This document shows positions 40,801 to 52,572 of a DNA stretch of 64,000 bases, piece after piece. Source of the DNA: Micromonospora echinaurantiaca. Its GTDB lineage: Bacteria; Actinomycetota; Actinomycetes; Mycobacteriales; Micromonosporaceae. A program made the position numbers and the translations under genes. The stretch is from the NCBI RefSeq assembly GCF_900090235.1, contig NZ_LT607750.1, positions 5,385,001-5,449,000 on the forward strand, read 5' to 3'. The notes under the pieces are model-generated. The model saw only the letters and a list, made by a program, of their open reading frames with translations, was not told where the DNA came from and made no database searches. How positions within the stretch are numbered: the first letter of the stretch is position 1; each line of letters opens with the position of its first letter.

Positions 40801-42795
40801 ACCGTGGCCGGGGTGGTGGCCCTGCACGCGGCCGGCGCCGGGCTGGTCCGGCCGTGGACCACCGCGCTGGCGCTGGGCAGCATCGCGCTGATCGGTGTCG
40901 TGGTGGCGGCGCTGGCCAGGTCGCTCGCCGAGCCGCTGGTGCCGGACATCGACGCCGACGGGATGCCGCCGTACCTGGCCCAGATCGGGGGCGCGGCGGC
41001 CGGCGCGGCGGTGCTCGCGCTGCCCGGTGCGGTCGCCGCGTTGGCCGCCGAGTTCGGCCGCTCGCCGCAGGTGGTGCTGACCGCCGCGCTGGCCGCGTCC
41101 AGCCTCGGCCTCGCCGGGGTGGCCGCGGTGCGCCGGCAGGTTCCGCAGTATCTGCCGTGGACCAGCGCGGCGGCGGTCGGCGGCGCCACCGTCAGCGCCC
41201 TGGCCGCCGTCCCCAGTGGCCTGCCGGTGGGCGTGTACGCCGCCGCCGCGGCCCTGCTCGGGGTGCTGGCCGAACTGGTCCGCGGGGCCACCGAGCCACC
41301 GGTCGGCTCGGCCCAGCCGGTACGGCGCTGGTCGGTGCTGCTCGACGGCGCGCTACGGCGGTTGCCGGAGGACGACGGCCGGCGCCGCTGGCGGGTCAGC
41401 CCGGCGGCCGGCGCCCTCGCCGCGGCCGCCCTGCCGACCGCGCTCGCGCTGGTGTCGATCATGCCGGCGCTGGTCGTGGCGCTGGTCGAGCCGCAGGCCA
41501 CCGTAACCCGGGTGTGGCAGGGACCCCCGCCGGGGCTGCTCGACCCGCCGCCCGGCGCGGTCGACCCGGCGCACGTGCTCACCGCGCTGCTGCTGACCGC
41601 GACCGCGGCGCTGGCCGCCACCGGCTTCAGCGGTGGCCGCCGGTCCCGGGCGGTGCCGGTGGTGCTGCCCGGCGCGGCGGTCACCCTGCTGATCACCCCG
41701 ACCGCGCTCGGCATGGGCTGGCCGACGAGCACGCTCGCCGCGCTCTCCGTCTTCACCATCTCGATGCTCGGGCTGGCGCTGACCCCGCCCCCGCCGCTGG
41801 TCGAGCCGGCCCGCTCACTACGCCTGGCGCGGGTGCTGGTCTTCGTCATCGGGCTGGCGGCCGGTGGCGCCGGGCTGGCCGGCAGTCTGGCCACCCGGGA
41901 ACTGACCCTGTTCACGCTCGGCGGCGCGGTCGGGGTCGGCACGGTCGCCGCGCTCTTCGGCAGCAACCAGCGGGCCCGCATCCTCGGCTGGCTGTTCGCC
42001 TCGCTGATGGCGCAGCTCTTCGTGCTCACCGCCGGCCTGGTCGCCGGGCTGGCCGCGGTCTGGTCCGCGTTCGGCGTACTGGCGGTCGGGGCGGCGTTGC
42101 AGGTCTTCGCGGCCACGCTGCCCCGGCTGCGCCGCCCCGAGGCGCAGCGCGAGGCGGCCACCGTGGAGTGGAGCGGCCACGCCGCCGCGCTGATCGCCCT
42201 GGCGCTGGCCTTCGACTCGCCACGGCACATCGCCGCCCTGCTGGCAGCCTGGGGTGCGGTCCTCGGGGTGGCGGCGACCCGGCCGGGCCGCCGGCCGATG
42301 GAGCGGCGGATCCTGTTCTGGGCGGTGGTGGTCTGCGAGATCAGCGCCTGGTGGATCCTGATGCGGGTCGCCGACGTGGCGCTGCCCGAGGCGTACACGC
42401 TGCCGTTCGCGGCGCTGGCTCTGCTGGTCGGCGTCCTGGAGCTGCGGCAGCGCGCCGACCTGAGCAGCTGGGTGGCGTACGGGCCGGCGCTGGTCGCCGC
42501 GTTCCTGCCGACCCTGGCGATCGTGCTGGCCACCGATTCCAGCACGCTGCGACAGGTGTTGCTGCTGCTCGGCGCGGTGGCCGTGCTGATCTTCGGCTCG
42601 ATGAGCCAGCAGCAGGCCCCGGTGATCGTCGGCGCCACGGTCACCGCGATCACCGCGATCCACGCGCTGTTCGCGTTCGGCCCGTGGCTGGCGCTGATCC
42701 CGGTCGGCATCCTGCTGCTGGTGCTCGGCGCCAGCAACGAGCGGCGCCGCCGCGCCCAGGAGCGGTTGCAGACCGCCCTGCGCGGCATGCGGTGA
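37843..42795 (+). CDS. Giant multi-pass membrane protein with N-terminal zinc ribbon (SCO7613-like)
   Basis: 1650 residues. Residues 6-22 hold a C-x2-C...C-x2-C zinc ribbon (C6, C9, C19, C22), then a charged coiled coil to about 75 ([20 protein letters not shown]), a Pro/Arg-rich linker, and from about 150 to the end several dozen hydrophobic segments in a low-complexity Ala/Val/Leu/Gly pattern. It resembles actinobacterial proteins annotated as SCO7613 C-terminal domain membrane proteins; no function is established. GTG at 37843 follows GGAGGGG and starts directly before the ribbon. A very long minus-strand open frame over the same region is a shadow of its GC-biased codons. Confidence 0.83.
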   Translation: MATFQCSSCGREIKPAVRCPHCGAEQPQWIEHLAEIERSIAEMKAREAAIASEQRQIAAKMQAALFQRDILAHAGEERLKQATRPRRVLRRRPGRRPPTATTGAPPRVPRQGTPPPGPDDPEPPLSTATWLDADDPEHPPEASSREVQNIPLGLGALLLGVAAVVFAAVATSSMDALGRLGILLLATVLMLLAPPALARRGLTSTAETIAAVGLLLVPLAGYALWAVDRIGGSGASGAVFAGLVFAVTAGVAFGYANWTGLRAPRFATVLAAQPVLPLFAYDRITGPAGWALALTAVAVLDLWLARTAVTVERPVRRDLPPPAPTEPTEPSEPAEAGPAGAPTAPRQRQPEGRPEGAPEESGEVLTGTTPTGPDAAPTRPVPWLRELTWLLHGVAVVVALAYAVTALLRAQAVPTAVGAGAVLLLAATVALAGTIALRRPPLPDVGAGILTLAVIGALGRVASVALPGRSLLLIAAVITVTGLAVRAVPEAARRGPQFASAVALTVSGVVVAGGALRAGVAPVRAALPAWAADLDRHPAELAAAVGPAAWQLAASAFLLTVAAVLALPPEIRREFAVVGAALTALAVPASFGLDWTVAPWPMVLAAVGIGVAGVSARTERAALAHALTAAGVGLFGAGAALARPALTTAVLLTLFAAGVLVAVAPRVRLAPAATETLSAWAAGGAVFALPGAVAAFVAATVPSGPTPTPASLREVTVPVLAAAFLAVCVTLGYAAIVQVSQRQIPVPLAVGTGLGALVVTAAAFGAPGATVADAWVGALLLVAAVLLFLAPSIDAGRRSDLTLDGSDLAAAAVTAALIATLVRVAAVLAPGGQLAVAAALVLVVAVAARAMPTEWRRGPVLGIALGGTLIGVLAGWMALRGGVGVLATPGPIWAGDLSGWPAAPTGGATWQAPVALALLGVAAAILLPSPWRYDVSGVTAVLATIGAPAAFDLPWWSPVLVGGMVATVFGMAAVASVDPRAALSRATVAGVVALHAAGAGLVRPWTTALALGSIALIGVVVAALARSLAEPLVPDIDADGMPPYLAQIGGAAAGAAVLALPGAVAALAAEFGRSPQVVLTAALAASSLGLAGVAAVRRQVPQYLPWTSAAAVGGATVSALAAVPSGLPVGVYAAAAALLGVLAELVRGATEPPVGSAQPVRRWSVLLDGALRRLPEDDGRRRWRVSPAAGALAAAALPTALALVSIMPALVVALVEPQATVTRVWQGPPPGLLDPPPGAVDPAHVLTALLLTATAALAATGFSGGRRSRAVPVVLPGAAVTLLITPTALGMGWPTSTLAALSVFTISMLGLALTPPPPLVEPARSLRLARVLVFVIGLAAGGAGLAGSLATRELTLFTLGGAVGVGTVAALFGSNQRARILGWLFASLMAQLFVLTAGLVAGLAAVWSAFGVLAVGAALQVFAATLPRLRRPEAQREAATVEWSGHAAALIALALAFDSPRHIAALLAAWGAVLGVAATRPGRRPMERRILFWAVVVCEISAWWILMRVADVALPEAYTLPFAALALLVGVLELRQRADLSSWVAYGPALVAAFLPTLAIVLATDSSTLRQVLLLLGAVAVLIFGSMSQQQAPVIVGATVTAITAIHALFAFGPWLALIPVGILLLVLGASNERRRRAQERLQTALRGMR

Positions 42796-42916
42796 AACCG
42801 GAGGGTCCCCGCGGGCCTCGGCCCGGGCCGGCGCGCACGGCGTGTGGGCCGGGCACGGTGGGCCGGGCGCGGACGCGTGCACCACGGGCCGGGTCCGGGT
42901 TGGCTAGGCTCCGGCC

Positions 42917-43261
42917 GTGCGGATCATCGAAGGTGCCGGGGTGTGGACGCCGCCCGCCGGGGCGGCCAACGACTGGGTGGAGCACCTGCGCGTGCCGGAC
43001 CTGTCGGTGGGGACGTACTGCATCCCGGCCGGCGGGGTCGACGACCAGAGCCCGCACACCGAGGACGAGATCTACGTGGTCACCGCCGGGCGGGCCCGGA
43101 TCGTGACCCCGGGCGGCGCGGCCGAGGTCGGCCCCGGTTCGGTCATCTTCGTGCCCGCCGGCGAGGAGCACCGGTTCGTGGAGGTCACCGAGGACCTGGC
43201 GCTGCTGGTGGTGTTCGGCCCGGCGTACGGCTCGCGCGCGTCGGGCCCACCGACCGGCTAG
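42917..43261 (+). CDS. Cupin domain protein
   Basis: 114 residues with a single cupin barrel. The metal-binding motif reads G-x5-H-x3-E ([11 protein letters not shown], about residues 48-58) and EEHRFVEV later; the first motif histidine-glutamate set is nearly standard. Probably a small metal-dependent enzyme or sensor, not assignable. GTG start at 42917 with no strong ribosome-binding site nearby. It ends 85 bases before the convergent purE gene. Confidence 0.85.
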   Translation: MRIIEGAGVWTPPAGAANDWVEHLRVPDLSVGTYCIPAGGVDDQSPHTEDEIYVVTAGRARIVTPGGAAEVGPGSVIFVPAGEEHRFVEVTEDLALLVVFGPAYGSRASGPPTG

Positions 43262-43346
43262 CTCGGTCGACCGGCACCGGTCCGGCAGGCGACCCGATCC
43301 CACGGCACCCGATCCGGGCGGGCAGCGCCGCGGGCGCTCCGGCGGG

Positions 43347-43838
43347 TCAGGCCAGGGAGGCGCGGAGGGCGGCGTCCTTCTCGGCCACCAACTGCTCCAG
43401 GTCGGCCTGGTAGGCCGACATCCGGTCGAGCAGGGCACGATCGGCCGCGGCCAGGATCCGGACGGCGAGCAGCCCGGCGTTGCGGGCGTTGCCGATCGAG
43501 ACGGTGGCCACCGGCACGCCGGCCGGCATCTGCACGATGGAGAGCAGCGAGTCCATCCCGTCCAGGTGCTTCAGCGGCACCGGGACGCCGATCACCGGCA
43601 GCGGGGTGACCGAGGCGACCATGCCGGGCAGGGCCGCGGCGCCACCCGCGCCGGCGATGATCACCTTCAGGCCGCGGTCGGCGGCGGCCCGGCCGTAGTC
43701 GATCATCTTGACCGGGGTGCGGTGCGCCGAGACGACCTCGACCTCGTAGGGCACCTCGAACTCGGCCAGCACCTCGGCGGCCGCCTTCATGGTGGGCCAG
43801 TCCGAGTCGCTACCCATGATCAAGCCGACGGTGCTCAC
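43347..43838 (-). CDS. purE: N5-carboxyaminoimidazole ribonucleotide mutase
   Basis: 163 residues, the usual length. [16 protein letters not shown] and [16 protein letters not shown] carry the mutase active-site serine and histidine; [14 protein letters not shown] follows. It moves the carboxyl group of N5-CAIR to C4 in purine synthesis, after PurK. GTG at 43836-43838 is the sensible start because [12 protein letters not shown] begins the domain. The frame extends upstream through a repeat C unit (adding [12 protein letters not shown]), which I treat as noncoding or possibly a translated extension. Confidence 0.95.
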   Translation of the reverse strand: MSTVGLIMGSDSDWPTMKAAAEVLAEFEVPYEVEVVSAHRTPVKMIDYGRAAADRGLKVIIAGAGGAAALPGMVASVTPLPVIGVPVPLKHLDGMDSLLSIVQMPAGVPVATVSIGNARNAGLLAVRILAAADRALLDRMSAYQADLEQLVAEKDAALRASLA

Positions 43839-43847
43839 TCGTGCCTG

Positions 43848-44007
43848 CCTTTCGTTCGCGACTGCGGGGCTCGCAAGCTCACTCCTCGCGCTCACCGAGC
43901 CGGCCTTTCGTTCGCGACTGCGGGGCTCGCAAGCTCACTCCTCGCGCTCACCGAGCCGGCCTTTCGTTCGCGACTGCGGGGCTCGCAAGCTCACTCCTCG
44001 CGCTCAC
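43848..44007 (-). repeat. Tandem repeat family C, three 56-bp units at the purK-purE junction
   Basis: Units begin at 43848, 43904 and 43960 (plus-strand CCTTTCGTTCGCGACTG), the first two identical and the third slightly shortened. On the minus strand each reads GTGAGCGCGAGGAGTGAGC. The purK reading frame ends inside the last unit, using its TGA at 43991-43993, and in-frame GTG starts for purE occur at the unit edges (43895). The core matches the 59-bp array between potB and potC. The arm CGAACGAAAGG is shared by both. Confidence 0.95.
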
Positions 44008-45178
44008 CGCGACCCTCCCGCAGCCAGCGGGCGGCCCGCGCGGCCCGCGCCCGTACCTCGTCCAGATCGTCGCCGAGCAGCGTGACGTGCCCGATCTTGC
44101 GGCCGGGGCGTACCTGCTTGCCGTAGAGGTGCACCTTCGCGCCCGGCTCGGCGGCGAAGAGGTGGTGCAGCCGCTCGTCGATCGACATCCCGCCCGGCTC
44201 GCCGCCGAGCACGTTCGCCATCACCACCACCGGCGCGGTCAGCGCGGTGTCGCCCATCGGGTAGTCGAGCACCGCCCGCAGGTGCTGCTCGAACTGTGAG
44301 GTGCGGGCGCCCTCGATGGTCCAGTGGCCGGAGTTGTGCGGCCGCATGGCCAGCTCGTTCACCATGATCGCCGGCCGGCCGGCGGGGTCGGCGACCTCGA
44401 ACAGCTCGACCGCGAGCAGCCCGACCACGCCGAGCGCGGTGGCCAGGTCGATGGCGAGCTGCTGGGCGGCGACGGCCAACTCCTCGGGCAGGTCCGGCGC
44501 GGGGGCCAGCACCTCGACGCAGATCCCGTCCCGCTGCACCGTCTCGACCACCGGGTACGCGGCGACCTGCCCGAACGGCGAGCGGGCCACCTGCACGGCC
44601 AGCTCGCGGCGCAGCGGCACCCGCTCCTCGACGATCAGCCGGGTCCCGCCGGCCAGCAGGGTGCCGGCCAGCTCGGCGGCCTGCGCCGGGCCGTCGACCA
44701 GCCAGACGCCCCGGCCGTCGTACCCGCCGCTGGCCGCCTTGAGCACCACCGGCCAGCCCACCTCGTCGCCGAAGCCGACCAGGTCGGCGGGCTCGCCGAC
44801 CGGCCGCCAGGCCGGGTTGGGCGCGCCCAGCTCGGTCAGCCGCTCGCGCATCGCTCGCTTGTCCTGGGCGTACCGCAGCGCCTCGGCCGGCGGAAAGAGC
44901 TTCACGCCCTCGGCCGCCAGGGTGCGGATGTGCTCGTTCGGCACGTGCTCGTGGTCGAAGGTGACCACGTCACAGCCCTTGGCGAAGGTGCGCAGCGCGG
45001 CGAGGTCGGTGTGGTCGCCGTACTGGACGTCGGCGGCGACCAGCGCGGCGCCGTCGTCGGGGGCGAGCGCCAGCACGCGCAGCGACTGGCCGAGGGCGAT
45101 CGCGGACTGGTGGGTCATCCGGGCCAGCTGGCCGCCGCCCACCATGCCGACAACAGGCAGACCGGTACGGGAATCCAT
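43991..45178 (-). CDS. purK: 5-(carboxyamino)imidazole ribonucleotide synthase
   Basis: 395 residues, ATP-grasp fold: GMVGGGQLARMT at the start, VVLKAASGGYDGRGVWLV for nucleotide binding, and HNSGHWTIEGARTSQFEQHL near 290. Carboxylates AIR with ATP and bicarbonate before PurE. The C-terminal residues REE and the stop are encoded by repeat C, so the native 3' end was overwritten or abuts the repeat. ATG at 45178. Confidence 0.95.
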   Translation of the reverse strand: MDSRTGLPVVGMVGGGQLARMTHQSAIALGQSLRVLALAPDDGAALVAADVQYGDHTDLAALRTFAKGCDVVTFDHEHVPNEHIRTLAAEGVKLFPPAEALRYAQDKRAMRERLTELGAPNPAWRPVGEPADLVGFGDEVGWPVVLKAASGGYDGRGVWLVDGPAQAAELAGTLLAGGTRLIVEERVPLRRELAVQVARSPFGQVAAYPVVETVQRDGICVEVLAPAPDLPEELAVAAQQLAIDLATALGVVGLLAVELFEVADPAGRPAIMVNELAMRPHNSGHWTIEGARTSQFEQHLRAVLDYPMGDTALTAPVVVMANVLGGEPGGMSIDERLHHLFAAEPGAKVHLYGKQVRPGRKIGHVTLLGDDLDEVRARAARAARWLREGRGEREE

Positions 45179-45215
45179 AGCGGCGCCAGCCTATCCGGCC
45201 CGGCCGCCGCCGCCC

Positions 45216-47258
<2,043 letters not shown>

Positions 47259-47298
47259 CCGACGACCATAACCAGCCGCCGCCCGACCTGCCGGTCGG

Positions 47299-49830
47299 TC
47301 AGGAGGCGTCGTCGGCGCGCAGCGGGAAGACGTTGGGCCGGGCCTCGTCGAGCAGCGTGCCGAGCACGGCGCCGATCTTGTCGGCGGGCATCGGCTTGAA
47401 GAAGTGGTAGCCCTGGGCGGCGGTGCAGCCCAGCTCGGCCAGGGCGATCCGCTGCTCGGCGGTCTCCACCCCCTCGGCGACCACCCGCAGCCCCAGCTCG
47501 TGGGCGAGCCCGACGGTGGTCCGGACGATCGCCGCCGCCTCCGGGGAGTCCGCCATCCGGATCACGAAGGACCGGTCCACCTTGAGCTCGTCCACGGCGA
47601 TCCGGGTGAGGAAGGTGAGCGAGGAGAAGCCGGTGCCGAAGTCGTCCACCGCGAGCTGCACGCCCATCGACCGGAGGGTGGCGAGCACCTCGTCGATCAC
47701 CTCGAGCTCGCTCATCACCACGGTCTCGGTGATCTCCAGGACCAGCCGATGCGGCGGGACCTGGTGCCGGCGCAGCGCGTCGGCGATCTCGGCGGGCAGC
47801 CGCGGGTCGAGCAGGCTGCGCGCCGAGAGGTTCACCGAGATCGGGATCTCCAGCCCCTCGCGGGCCCAGCCGGCGGCCACCGAGAGCGCCTTGTCCAGCA
47901 CGTAGCGGGTGAACGTGCCCAGCTGCTCGCTGTTCTCCACCGGCCGGATGAAGTCGTGCGGGCCGAGCCAGCCGCGGCGCGGGTGCCGCCAGCGGATCAG
48001 CGCCTCCACCCCGGTCGGCGCTCCGCTGGCCAGGTCCACCGCCGGCTGCAGCGCCAGCACCAGCTGGTCGTCGGCGGCCAGCGCCTCGCGCAGCTCGGCC
48101 AGCAGGGCCAGCTGGTCGGTGCTGGCCGCGTCCCGCGCCGAGTCGTACGCGGCGACGTTGCCGCCGCCCTCCTTGGCCTGGTACATGGCGATGTCGGCGC
48201 GGCGCAGCAGCTCGGTCAGGTCGGCGGTGCCGGCGTCGGCGACCACCACCCCGACGGAGACCTCCACGGACATCCGCACCCCGGCCACCTCGGTCGGCGC
48301 GGCCAGCCGCTCGGCGATCTCGCGGGCCTGGCGCAGCGCGTACGCCATCGGGGCCGTCCGGCCGCCGAGCACCGGGACTGAGGTGAGCAGCAGCGCGAAC
48401 TCGTCGCCGCCGAGCCGCCCGAGCAGGTCGCCGGAGCGGGCCAGGGTGCCCAGCCGGCTGGCGGTCAGCCGCAGCAGCTGGTCGCCGGCCGCGTGCCCGA
48501 GGGTGTCATTGACCTCCTTGAACTGGTTGATGTCCAGCAGCAGCAGGGCCACCGGGTGGTCGTGCGCGAGCTGCCGCAGCGCCTGGTCGCCCTTGCTGAG
48601 CATGGCCGCCCGGTTGACCAGGCCGGTGAGCTGGTCGTGCACCGCCTCGTACGACGAGCGGGCGGTGACCAGCCGCAGCTCCCGGTGGGTCGCGGCGTCG
48701 TGCAGCGCGGCGGCGAGAGCGTCACCGAAGGCGGCCACCGCGTCGTGTTCCCGGGCGCTCGGCGGTGCCGACCGGGGGAACCGGACCCGCAGTTCGCCGA
48801 CCCGGGCGGTGCCCACGGTCAGGGTGCGGACCAGCTCGTGCTCGTCGGGCTCGGCCCGCCCGGGCGGGCCGACCTCGCGGTCGACCACCTGGCCGGCGGC
48901 GTCGGCCCGGTAGCGGCGCCACCGTCCGTCGCCCCGGGCCACGTCGACGTCGACCAGCTCGGCGTTGAACAGGGTCACGGCGCCGGTCACCGCCGCGGTG
49001 GCCACCCCCCGCTCGTCGAGCTGGTTGAGCGCGGCGGTGGCGTCGGCGAACGCCCGCCAGGTACGCCGCTCCTGGTCGGCCCGGAGGCGGTGCCGGTAGG
49101 TCTGCTGAAGCAGCCAGAGCGGCGGCGGGAGCAGCAGCAGCCAGTGCGCGTCGAGTTCCAGCAGGGTCACCACGGTCAGGCCGACGGCGACGTTGCCGAC
49201 GAACATCAGCAGCTTGCCGCGGAGCGCGGCGAGCAGCGGCGGCCCGATCGGCACCCCGTGCCGCAGCGCCAGGGTGACCCCGCCCAGCCATGCGCTGGCG
49301 AACAGGTAGGTGACCGAGCCGGCGACCACGGCGAGGGCGAGCGCCGGGGTCGGCGCGGCCAGCAGCGGCTGGCCCAGCGCGGTGGTGACCGACACGGCGA
49401 GCGCGGTGGCGGCGGTGAGCGACACCGCGATGCGGACCACCTCGAGGGCGCTGCGACGTTCGCCGAACAGCGAGATCACCGACCAGGCCAGCCCGGCGCC
49501 GAGCAGGGTGGCCGCGGGCAGCCAGCCGCCCGGCACCAGGTAGAGGCAGATGATCAGCGCGGCCTCGCCCCAGGTGATGCTGACCATGCCGGTGGCGGCG
49601 CGGAACCGCAGGCGGGCCAGCTGGGCGAGGGCGAGGACGGCGACCGCGACGCCGAACCGGGCCGGGCCGCCGAGCGGGTCATCGGCCGGCAGCCGGGCCG
49701 GCAGGGTCAGCCCCACCGTGGCGGCGACCAGCGCGGTGACCGCGACCGCGGCGGTGAGCAGGAGCACCCGTGGCGGCGTGTCGCGCAACCCGAGCCGGTC
49801 GAACTCCGTACCGGCCCGATCGGAGGTCAC
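47299..49830 (-). CDS. Membrane-bound GGDEF-EAL c-di-GMP protein
   Basis: 843 residues. About eight hydrophobic segments fill roughly the first 250 residues, then a GAF-like linker. GGDEF is intact near residue 474 ([12 protein letters not shown]) and an EAL domain follows with [13 protein letters not shown] near 606 and [11 protein letters not shown] near 728, so both cyclase and phosphodiesterase residues look present. It would make and/or degrade c-di-GMP. The GTG at 49828-49830 has GGGAGGGGG upstream and is preferred over the GTG six codons earlier. Confidence 0.92.
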   Translation of the reverse strand: MTSDRAGTEFDRLGLRDTPPRVLLLTAAVAVTALVAATVGLTLPARLPADDPLGGPARFGVAVAVLALAQLARLRFRAATGMVSITWGEAALIICLYLVPGGWLPAATLLGAGLAWSVISLFGERRSALEVVRIAVSLTAATALAVSVTTALGQPLLAAPTPALALAVVAGSVTYLFASAWLGGVTLALRHGVPIGPPLLAALRGKLLMFVGNVAVGLTVVTLLELDAHWLLLLPPPLWLLQQTYRHRLRADQERRTWRAFADATAALNQLDERGVATAAVTGAVTLFNAELVDVDVARGDGRWRRYRADAAGQVVDREVGPPGRAEPDEHELVRTLTVGTARVGELRVRFPRSAPPSAREHDAVAAFGDALAAALHDAATHRELRLVTARSSYEAVHDQLTGLVNRAAMLSKGDQALRQLAHDHPVALLLLDINQFKEVNDTLGHAAGDQLLRLTASRLGTLARSGDLLGRLGGDEFALLLTSVPVLGGRTAPMAYALRQAREIAERLAAPTEVAGVRMSVEVSVGVVVADAGTADLTELLRRADIAMYQAKEGGGNVAAYDSARDAASTDQLALLAELREALAADDQLVLALQPAVDLASGAPTGVEALIRWRHPRRGWLGPHDFIRPVENSEQLGTFTRYVLDKALSVAAGWAREGLEIPISVNLSARSLLDPRLPAEIADALRRHQVPPHRLVLEITETVVMSELEVIDEVLATLRSMGVQLAVDDFGTGFSSLTFLTRIAVDELKVDRSFVIRMADSPEAAAIVRTTVGLAHELGLRVVAEGVETAEQRIALAELGCTAAQGYHFFKPMPADKIGAVLGTLLDEARPNVFPLRADDAS

Positions 49831-50006
49831 CGACCCCCTCCCGTCCACCGGCGGAGGGTACGGCGGGCGGCCGCGACTGTGACGGTCATCGGCGCCCCCT
49901 CCCGCGCACGGCTCGGGGACGCGTGGTCCCCCCGGCGGAAGGCTAAGCCAAACCCGGTGGCCGCAACAGGGGGCGACGACCCGGTTCGGCGTGAATCATG
50001 CCGGGA

Positions 50007-50300
50007 CTAGCCGTTGCGCTCCTGCTGACGCCCGTTGGGAGCGTTCGCGGATGAATCCTGCGCGGCGGTCCCGTCTGTCGGATCGGCGACTGCGGCGTCC
50101 GCCCGACCCGGCTCGCCCGACTGCGCCTGCCCGGGGAACCGGTCCGGCAGCCGGCGCAGCCGGGAGTTCATGTTGCGGATCAGCAGAACGGTGGCGGTGC
50201 CCAGCAGCAGGATGAGGAGGAGGCCCATCGGGCCGGCCAGGCCACCCGTGCGGGTGTCCCCGAAGTTGTTCTGGGCGAGCACCTGGGCAGCGGTCAGCAT
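50007..50300 (-). CDS. Small single-pass membrane protein next to mca
   Basis: 97 residues. One hydrophobic helix (GPMGLLLILLLGTATVLLI, about residues 24-42) is followed by a basic stop-transfer NMNSRLRRLP and a disordered, acidic, Gln/Asp-rich tail. Topology suggests N-terminus outside or in the membrane and the tail in the cytoplasm. GGAGG sits six bases before the ATG at 50298-50300. The location 48 bases after mca, same strand, suggests joint transcription; no function is known. Confidence 0.75.
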   Translation of the reverse strand: MLTAAQVLAQNNFGDTRTGGLAGPMGLLLILLLGTATVLLIRNMNSRLRRLPDRFPGQAQSGEPGRADAAVADPTDGTAAQDSSANAPNGRQQERNG

Positions 50301-50348
50301 GGCGTTCCTCCGATGTGCGACTGGCACCCAGCGTAACGCCGGGCCGGA

Positions 50349-51230
50349 TCAGCGGGCATGCGCCGTCTCGCGCACGCCGGCGAAGAGGTCCGACTCGGGC
50401 AGCGGGCTGTCGACCATCGACCGGGCGAGCTGGAAGTCCTCGGTGGGCCAGGCACGGCGCTGGAGCTCCATCGGCACCTGGAACCAGAAGCCGTCCGGGT
50501 CGACCTGGGTGGCGTGGGCGCGCAGGGCGTCGTCGCGGACCGGGAAGTATTCGGCGCACTCGACCCGGGTGGTGATCCGGCTGCCCTTGTCGGGCCGGTC
50601 CTCCCAGCGCTCCAGCCACTCCTGGTAGGGCGACTCCAGGCCGGCGGCGAGCATCGCCTCGTGCAGGGCCATGATCTTGCCCTTGGAGAAGCCGACGTCG
50701 TAGTAGAGCTTGAGCGGCTGCCACGGCGCGCCGAGTTCCGGGTAGCGCTCCGGGTCGCCGGCCGCCTCGAAGGCCGCCACGCTGACCTTGTGGCACATGA
50801 TGTGGTCGGGGTGCGGGTAGCCGCCCTCCTCGTCGTACGTGGTGACGACGTGCGGACGGAACTCGCGCATCAGGCGCACCAGCGGCCCGGCGGCCACCTC
50901 GACGTCCTGCAGGGCGAAGCAGCCCTCGGGCAGCGGCGGCAGCGGGTCGCCCTCGGGCAGCCCCGAGTCGACGAAGCCCAGCCAGGCCTGCTCGATGCCG
51001 AGGATCGCCCGGGCGGCGTCCATCTCGGCGCGGCGGATCTCGCCGATGTTGGCCCAGACGTCCGGCCGGTCGAGCTTCGGGTTGAGCACGCTGCCGCGCT
51101 CACCGCCGGTGCACGTCACGACCAGGACGTCCACCCCCTCGGCGACGTACTTCGCCATGGTCGCGGCGCCCTTGCTCGACTCGTCGTCCGGGTGGGCGTG
51201 GACGGCCATGAGTCGCAGTTGCTCTGCCAA
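50349..51230 (-). CDS. mca: Mycothiol S-conjugate amidase
   Basis: 293 residues. Zinc-binding AHPDDE is at 12-17 and HPDH at the third-ligand segment ([11 protein letters not shown]). Mca cleaves mycothiol conjugates of toxins and antibiotics, releasing the mercapturic acid; MshB is its paralogue. A TTG start at 51228-51230 is chosen because AGGAG lies six bases upstream and the N-terminus ([18 protein letters not shown]) then aligns with other Mca proteins. The neighbours DUF4307 and greA match the mycobacterial mca-DUF4307-greA order (from memory). Confidence 0.93.
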   Translation of the reverse strand: MAEQLRLMAVHAHPDDESSKGAATMAKYVAEGVDVLVVTCTGGERGSVLNPKLDRPDVWANIGEIRRAEMDAARAILGIEQAWLGFVDSGLPEGDPLPPLPEGCFALQDVEVAAGPLVRLMREFRPHVVTTYDEEGGYPHPDHIMCHKVSVAAFEAAGDPERYPELGAPWQPLKLYYDVGFSKGKIMALHEAMLAAGLESPYQEWLERWEDRPDKGSRITTRVECAEYFPVRDDALRAHATQVDPDGFWFQVPMELQRRAWPTEDFQLARSMVDSPLPESDLFAGVRETAHAR

Positions 51231-51426
51231 CGTGCGCTCCTCGTTCGTGCCCAGCGGCGGGCCCCGACCCCGGGACCACCTGCTGGCCTGCTGACCTGCC
51301 GAAATCCTCCCCGCCTCGAGGACCGCCGGCACCGAGGTGTCATCCTTGAGTGGCGAAGCCGGGCCGGGAGGATGGACTCTCATTCTTGCCGATACCGCCG
51401 ACAACAACGCCAGGAGATACCCGCCG

Positions 51427-51861
51427 GTGACCGAGACGCACGCCACAATCCCCCCGGGCACGCCCGTCTTCCCGCCCGGGCGGTACGGCCGCCGCCGCCA
51501 GCCCGGCCGCCGCCGCCCGCTGCTGGCGGCGCTGCTGGCGGTGGTCCTGGTGGCGCTGCTCGGGCTGGTCGCGCTCCGGCTCTACCGGCAGTACGGCGAT
51601 CCGAACTACCAGGCCCAGGTGATCACGTACACCGACATCACGGACACCCAGGTGCTGGTCAACTTCCGGGTGACCGTGCCGGACGGCGGATCCGCGGTCT
51701 GCGTGCTGCGGGCCCGGGACCGCGCCGGCGCCGAGGTGGCCCGCGAGGAGGTGACCGTGACCGCCCCGCCCGGCGAGCGGCAGATCAGCACGGTGCACCA
51801 CCTGGCGACCAGCGGCCGGCCCTTCATCGGCGAGGTGCTGCGCTGCCGACCGGCCAGCTGA
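51427..51861 (+). CDS. DUF4307 membrane protein
   Basis: 144 residues with a Pro/Arg-rich cytoplasmic start, one membrane helix ([19 protein letters not shown], about 37-55), and an extracytoplasmic beta domain with [20 protein letters not shown] and [19 protein letters not shown], the latter containing two cysteines that may form a disulfide. Typical of DUF4307; function unknown. GTG at 51427 is used; AGGAG lies ten bases upstream. It is divergent from mca. Confidence 0.85.
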   Translation: MTETHATIPPGTPVFPPGRYGRRRQPGRRRPLLAALLAVVLVALLGLVALRLYRQYGDPNYQAQVITYTDITDTQVLVNFRVTVPDGGSAVCVLRARDRAGAEVAREEVTVTAPPGERQISTVHHLATSGRPFIGEVLRCRPAS

Positions 51862-51999
51862 GCGCCAGCTGAGCGGCCACGGTGCGCACCGGCGCCCGCA
51901 TCGGGCACCGGTGGTGATCGGCGACACCTCGTGTCGTACCGCACTGGTAACTTGGAAGTTCACCTGTCAGCCAGCCACGCACATCTGAGGAGATCGCCT

Positions 52000-52497
52000 G
52001 TGTCCAACGGCAACGAGGCGCCCGCCACCTGGCTGTCCCAGGACGCTTACGACCGCCTGAAGGCCGAGCTCGACGAGCACATCGCGAACCGGCCGGTCAT
52101 CGCCGCCGAGATCAACGCGCGGCGCGAGGAGGGCGACCTGCGGGAGAACGGCGGCTACCACGCGGCCCGCGAGGAGCAGGGCAAGGCCGAGGGCCGCATC
52201 CGCTACCTCCAGGAGCTGCTGCGGACCGCCAAGGTCGGCGAGGCGCCGTCCGTCGACGCGGTGGCGCCCGGCATGGTCGTCACGATCTACTTCGACGACG
52301 ACAAGGACGACACCGAGACCTTCCTGCTCGGCTCCCGGGAGATCGCGTCCACCACCGACCTGACGGTCTACAGCCCCGAGTCGGCGCTCGGCAAGGCGAT
52401 CCTGGACTGCAAGGCCGGTCAGACCTGCACCTACACGGCGCCCAGCGGCGCCGACATCAAGGTGACCGTGGTCAGCTTCGAGCCGTTCTCCGGCTAG
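52000..52497 (+). CDS. greA: Transcript cleavage factor GreA
   Basis: 165 residues with the N-terminal coiled coil ([20 protein letters not shown]), the tip acidic pair D/E in EEGDLRE, and the C-terminal FKBP-like domain ending [10 protein letters not shown]. It rescues backtracked RNA polymerase by stimulating transcript cleavage. GTG at 52000 has GAGGAG about eight bases upstream. Its 3' end meets the ilvA gene across a hairpin. Confidence 0.95.
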   Translation: MSNGNEAPATWLSQDAYDRLKAELDEHIANRPVIAAEINARREEGDLRENGGYHAAREEQGKAEGRIRYLQELLRTAKVGEAPSVDAVAPGMVVTIYFDDDKDDTETFLLGSREIASTTDLTVYSPESALGKAILDCKAGQTCTYTAPSGADIKVTVVSFEPFSG

Positions 52498-52538
52498 GCC
52501 AGCGCCGGGCGCGCGGCGTCCGGCGGCATCGCGTACGA

Positions 52539-52572
52539 CCGAGGCGTGGCACCGGCGGGTGTCACGCCTCGG
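52539..52572. terminator. Bidirectional hairpin overlapping the ilvA stop
   Basis: CCGAGGCGTG at 52539-52548 pairs with 52563-52572, and inner bases GCACC/GGTGT extend the stem to about 15 bp with one G-U. The right arm contains the ilvA stop codon (52562-52564), so the coding end and terminator are combined. It serves greA on the plus strand and ilvA on the minus strand. Confidence 0.75.

Noticed and set aside
38604-42788. Minus-strand open frame of 1394 codons opposite the giant membrane protein
   Set aside because: Its composition (mostly Ala, Ser, Thr, Pro, Arg) is what the antisense of a GC-rich membrane-protein gene gives; it has no domain and no ribosome-binding site.
43848-44007. CRISPR-like array at purK-purE
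   Set aside because: The 56-base units are contiguous and nearly identical, with no spacers.
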